NCBI GenBank assembly: GCA_017621635.1
Contig: JAGASU010000125.1
Coordinates: 1-33,741, forward strand
Direction: 5' to 3'
DNA length: 33,741 bases
Source of the DNA: Alphaproteobacteria bacterium
GTDB taxonomy: Bacteria; Pseudomonadota; Alphaproteobacteria; RF32; CAG-239
This document shows positions 32,339 through 33,741 of the stretch, piece by piece (position 1 is the first letter of the stretch; each line of letters starts with the position of its first letter). The translations under genes were made by a program, and so were the position numbers. A model generated the notes under the pieces. That model had not been told where the DNA came from. It did no database searches and worked only from the letters and a program-made list of their open reading frames with translations.

Positions 32339-33574
32339 ATGCGCGATTTAACCGAAGTTTTGCTAAACTATGACATCAACGGCACCGTTAAAACCATCAC
32401 CCAAGGTCCGCTGTTGCAAATAATCGAGTTTGAACCCAAAGCCGGTACAAAATTAAAAAACATACTGGCAGTGGAAGAGGATATTCGCCGTGAACTTGGC
32501 GTTTCCTCGCTCAGAATTGAGCCTTCACACACCAACAACAGCATTTTATTTCAAATTCCTTTAGACGAGTTTGACACTATTGATTTTAAAACACTTCTGG
32601 AGTCGCCCCAATTTCTTACCGCCAAAGCAAAACAAACCTTGCCGCTCATCTTAGGCGCGGATATAACAGGAACTCCCGTTATTGCGGATTTATCAAAAAT
32701 GCCGCACCTCTTAATCGGCGGCACCACCGGCTCCGGCAAATCCGTCGGTTTGAATACGTTTATCTTATCGTTAATGGCGGCTCTTCCGCCTCAAGAGCTC
32801 AAATTTGTCTTGATAGATCCCAAAAAGATAGAATTCAGTATCTATAATAACCAAAAATATCTCTTAACACCCGTCATTACCGAAACCACGGAAGCTATCG
32901 CTATTCTCAAATATTTAACCGAAGAAATGGACCGCCGTTATGAGCTTTTGAGCGAAAAGATGAGCAAAAATCTTGCCGAATATAACGCCTCAGGGCAGGG
33001 GAAGCTTCCTTATATTGTCTGCGTCATAGATGAGTTTGCCGACCTGATGGCGCTTGATAAAAATGTGGAAAAAGACGTTATGCGTTTAGCACAAAAAGCC
33101 CGCGCCGCCGGCATACACTTAATCCTTGCTACACAGCGCCCTTCGGTTGATGTTGTCACCGGCGTCCTAAAAGCCAATTTTCCGACCAGACTTTCCTATA
33201 AAGTCGCAAGTTCGGCAGATTCGCGCACGATACTAGACACAACCGGCGCTCAAAACCTGCTCGGTCGCGGCGATTCGCTGTTCTTGGCGGCAAACGGCAG
33301 CTTAATCCGTCTGCACGGCGCTTATGTCACAGATTCGGAAATAGCAGCTATGCTCAAACCTTATCGTGCAGAAATTCGCCCGTTGAAGTTATCTGAAAAA
33401 ACAGAAATACAAACCAAAACCACTCCCGAAAAACCCAAACAACCGTTTTATAAAAGAATCTTTCACTTTTGGGGAAATCTGCGCCAAAAGGACAGGGATA
33501 TGATTATCAAAGTCGCTAAATACGCCTTTGCTTATCTGGCCGGTTTCTTTAGCAACAGGAAAAATAAAAAATAG
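32339..33574 (+). CDS. Short FtsK/SpoIIIE-type DNA translocase, 411 aa
   Basis: The protein begins directly in the FtsK alpha domain (LLNYDINGTVKTITQGPLLQIIEFEP). The RecA-like motor follows: Walker A GGTTGSGKSVGLN near 130-142, Walker B YIVCVIDEFADLM, and ATQRPSVDVVTGVLKANFPTR with LDTTGAQNLLGRGDSLFL. The four-helix membrane anchor and linker of normal FtsK (700-900 aa) are absent. After YVTDSEIAAML the DNA-reading gamma winged-helix is replaced by a basic tail with a short hydrophobic stretch (IIKVAKYAFAYLAGFF). AAGGAAG precedes the ATG. It is probably a paralogue rather than the essential divisome FtsK. Confidence 0.88.
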   Translation: MRDLTEVLLNYDINGTVKTITQGPLLQIIEFEPKAGTKLKNILAVEEDIRRELGVSSLRIEPSHTNNSILFQIPLDEFDTIDFKTLLESPQFLTAKAKQTLPLILGADITGTPVIADLSKMPHLLIGGTTGSGKSVGLNTFILSLMAALPPQELKFVLIDPKKIEFSIYNNQKYLLTPVITETTEAIAILKYLTEEMDRRYELLSEKMSKNLAEYNASGQGKLPYIVCVIDEFADLMALDKNVEKDVMRLAQKARAAGIHLILATQRPSVDVVTGVLKANFPTRLSYKVASSADSRTILDTTGAQNLLGRGDSLFLAANGSLIRLHGAYVTDSEIAAMLKPYRAEIRPLKLSEKTEIQTKTTPEKPKQPFYKRIFHFWGNLRQKDRDMIIKVAKYAFAYLAGFFSNRKNKK

Positions 33575-33601
33575 CGCCAAAACAAACAATTGATAACATA
33601 T

Positions 33602-33663
33602 TACTTTCCGAAAGTAGGTTGTCGGGCTTCATAGGGCCAGTCCCTCCGCCACTCTTGATAAGC
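33602..33663 (-). ncRNA. 5' half of a SAM-I (S-box) riboswitch
   Basis: Read on the minus strand, CTTATCAAGAG (33662-33652) leads into GGCGGAGGGACTGGCCC, ATGAAGCCCGACAACC and then a 6-bp hairpin TACTTTCGGAAAGTA. The first three parts match the highly conserved P1/P2 kink-turn half of the S-box almost base for base. The 3' core (GGTGCTAATTCC and the closing GATAAG strand) is not found at the expected place. A promoter lies just upstream. No methionine-related gene follows: downstream is the 3' end of the ftsK-like gene on the other strand. Confidence 0.65.
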
Positions 33664-33684
33664 GTATTAAATTTTACAAGAGAT

Positions 33685-33713
33685 ATTATAGCATATATAC
33701 ATAAGAAAATCAA
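33685..33713 (-). promoter_or_regulatory. Sigma-70 promoter of the S-box RNA
   Basis: On the minus strand TTGATT (33713-33708), a 17-nt spacer, and a perfect TATAAT (33690-33685). Transcription would start near 33678, about 15 nt before the conserved S-box sequence. Confidence 0.75.
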
Positions 33714-33741
33714 GAGCTTTGATAAATTTTTTCGTTTTTTC

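Noticed and set aside
33389-33589. A 66-aa open frame downstream of the S-box on the minus strand, a possible regulated gene
   Set aside because: It is almost wholly antisense to the 3' end of the ftsK-like gene, has no binding site and resembles no methionine-related protein.

Overview
The window looks like a chromosomal segment of a moderately AT-rich Gram-negative bacterium, most likely an uncultured alphaproteobacterium. The pointers are an lpxI-lpxB pair (LpxI replaces LpxH in alphaproteobacteria), a ComEC that lacks its metallo-beta-lactamase domain, an initiator tRNA with an A29:U41 pair, GlmS and the ADP-heptose pathway. The lineage is inference; no rRNA is present. Most of the window is devoted to the cell envelope: lipid A, heptose-containing core or surface glycan, phosphatidylethanolamine, lipoproteins and fatty-acid precursor supply.

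Layout. 1-2.0 kb (minus): a partial unknown gene and a large lipoprotein. 2.0-2.47 kb: gene-free, with a dispersed repeat. 2.47-7.96 kb (plus): psd, a CgeB-like glycosyltransferase, hldE, gmhA, gmhB and a GT9 heptosyltransferase, tightly packed. 7.96-9.7 kb (minus): a GT2 and a MORN-repeat lipoprotein. 9.87-14.2 kb (plus): a hexapeptide acyltransferase overlapping glmS, then a GT2 overlapping an RgpF-like gene, then a second copy of the dispersed repeat. 14.5-16.7 kb (plus): a degenerate SDR-like protein, a lipoprotein and a small helical-repeat protein, the last two each with its own promoter and terminator.

16.76-23.98 kb (minus) is the most unusual part. It is a six-gene operon that begins with a serine-recombinase-like protein lacking every recognisable catalytic residue. 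It continues with a GT32-GT9 fusion, two AT-rich GT9-like genes, and a second, diverged hldE-gmhA pair. The operon promoter is bracketed by a 16-nt inverted repeat (15/16 identical, arms 90 bp apart), and the -10 box lies inside the proximal arm. This suggests either an operator array for a domesticated recombinase or an invertible promoter controlling a heptose-rich surface glycan.

24.1-24.5 kb holds an initiator tRNA with two U-U mismatches in its T-stem and, just downstream, a broken copy of the tRNA 3' end carrying an 81-nt GC-rich insertion. 24.6-28.6 kb (plus) is lpxI-lpxB-comEC. 28.6-32.1 kb (minus) is accB-accC followed by two membrane-protein genes. 32.3-33.6 kb (plus) is a short FtsK-like motor with neither the membrane domain nor the gamma domain. 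At the right edge, on the minus strand, a strong promoter leads into the 5' half of a SAM-I (S-box) riboswitch that points into the end of the ftsK-like gene.

How it fits together: two sets of HldE/GmhA (with GmhB in the first) would supply ADP-heptose, and four GT9-type domains would use it. GlmS supplies hexosamine for lipid A and peptidoglycan. LpxI/LpxB make lipid A, AccBC feeds fatty acid synthesis, and Psd makes phosphatidylethanolamine. The epimerase HldD, which completes ADP-L-glycero-D-manno-heptose synthesis, is not in the window.
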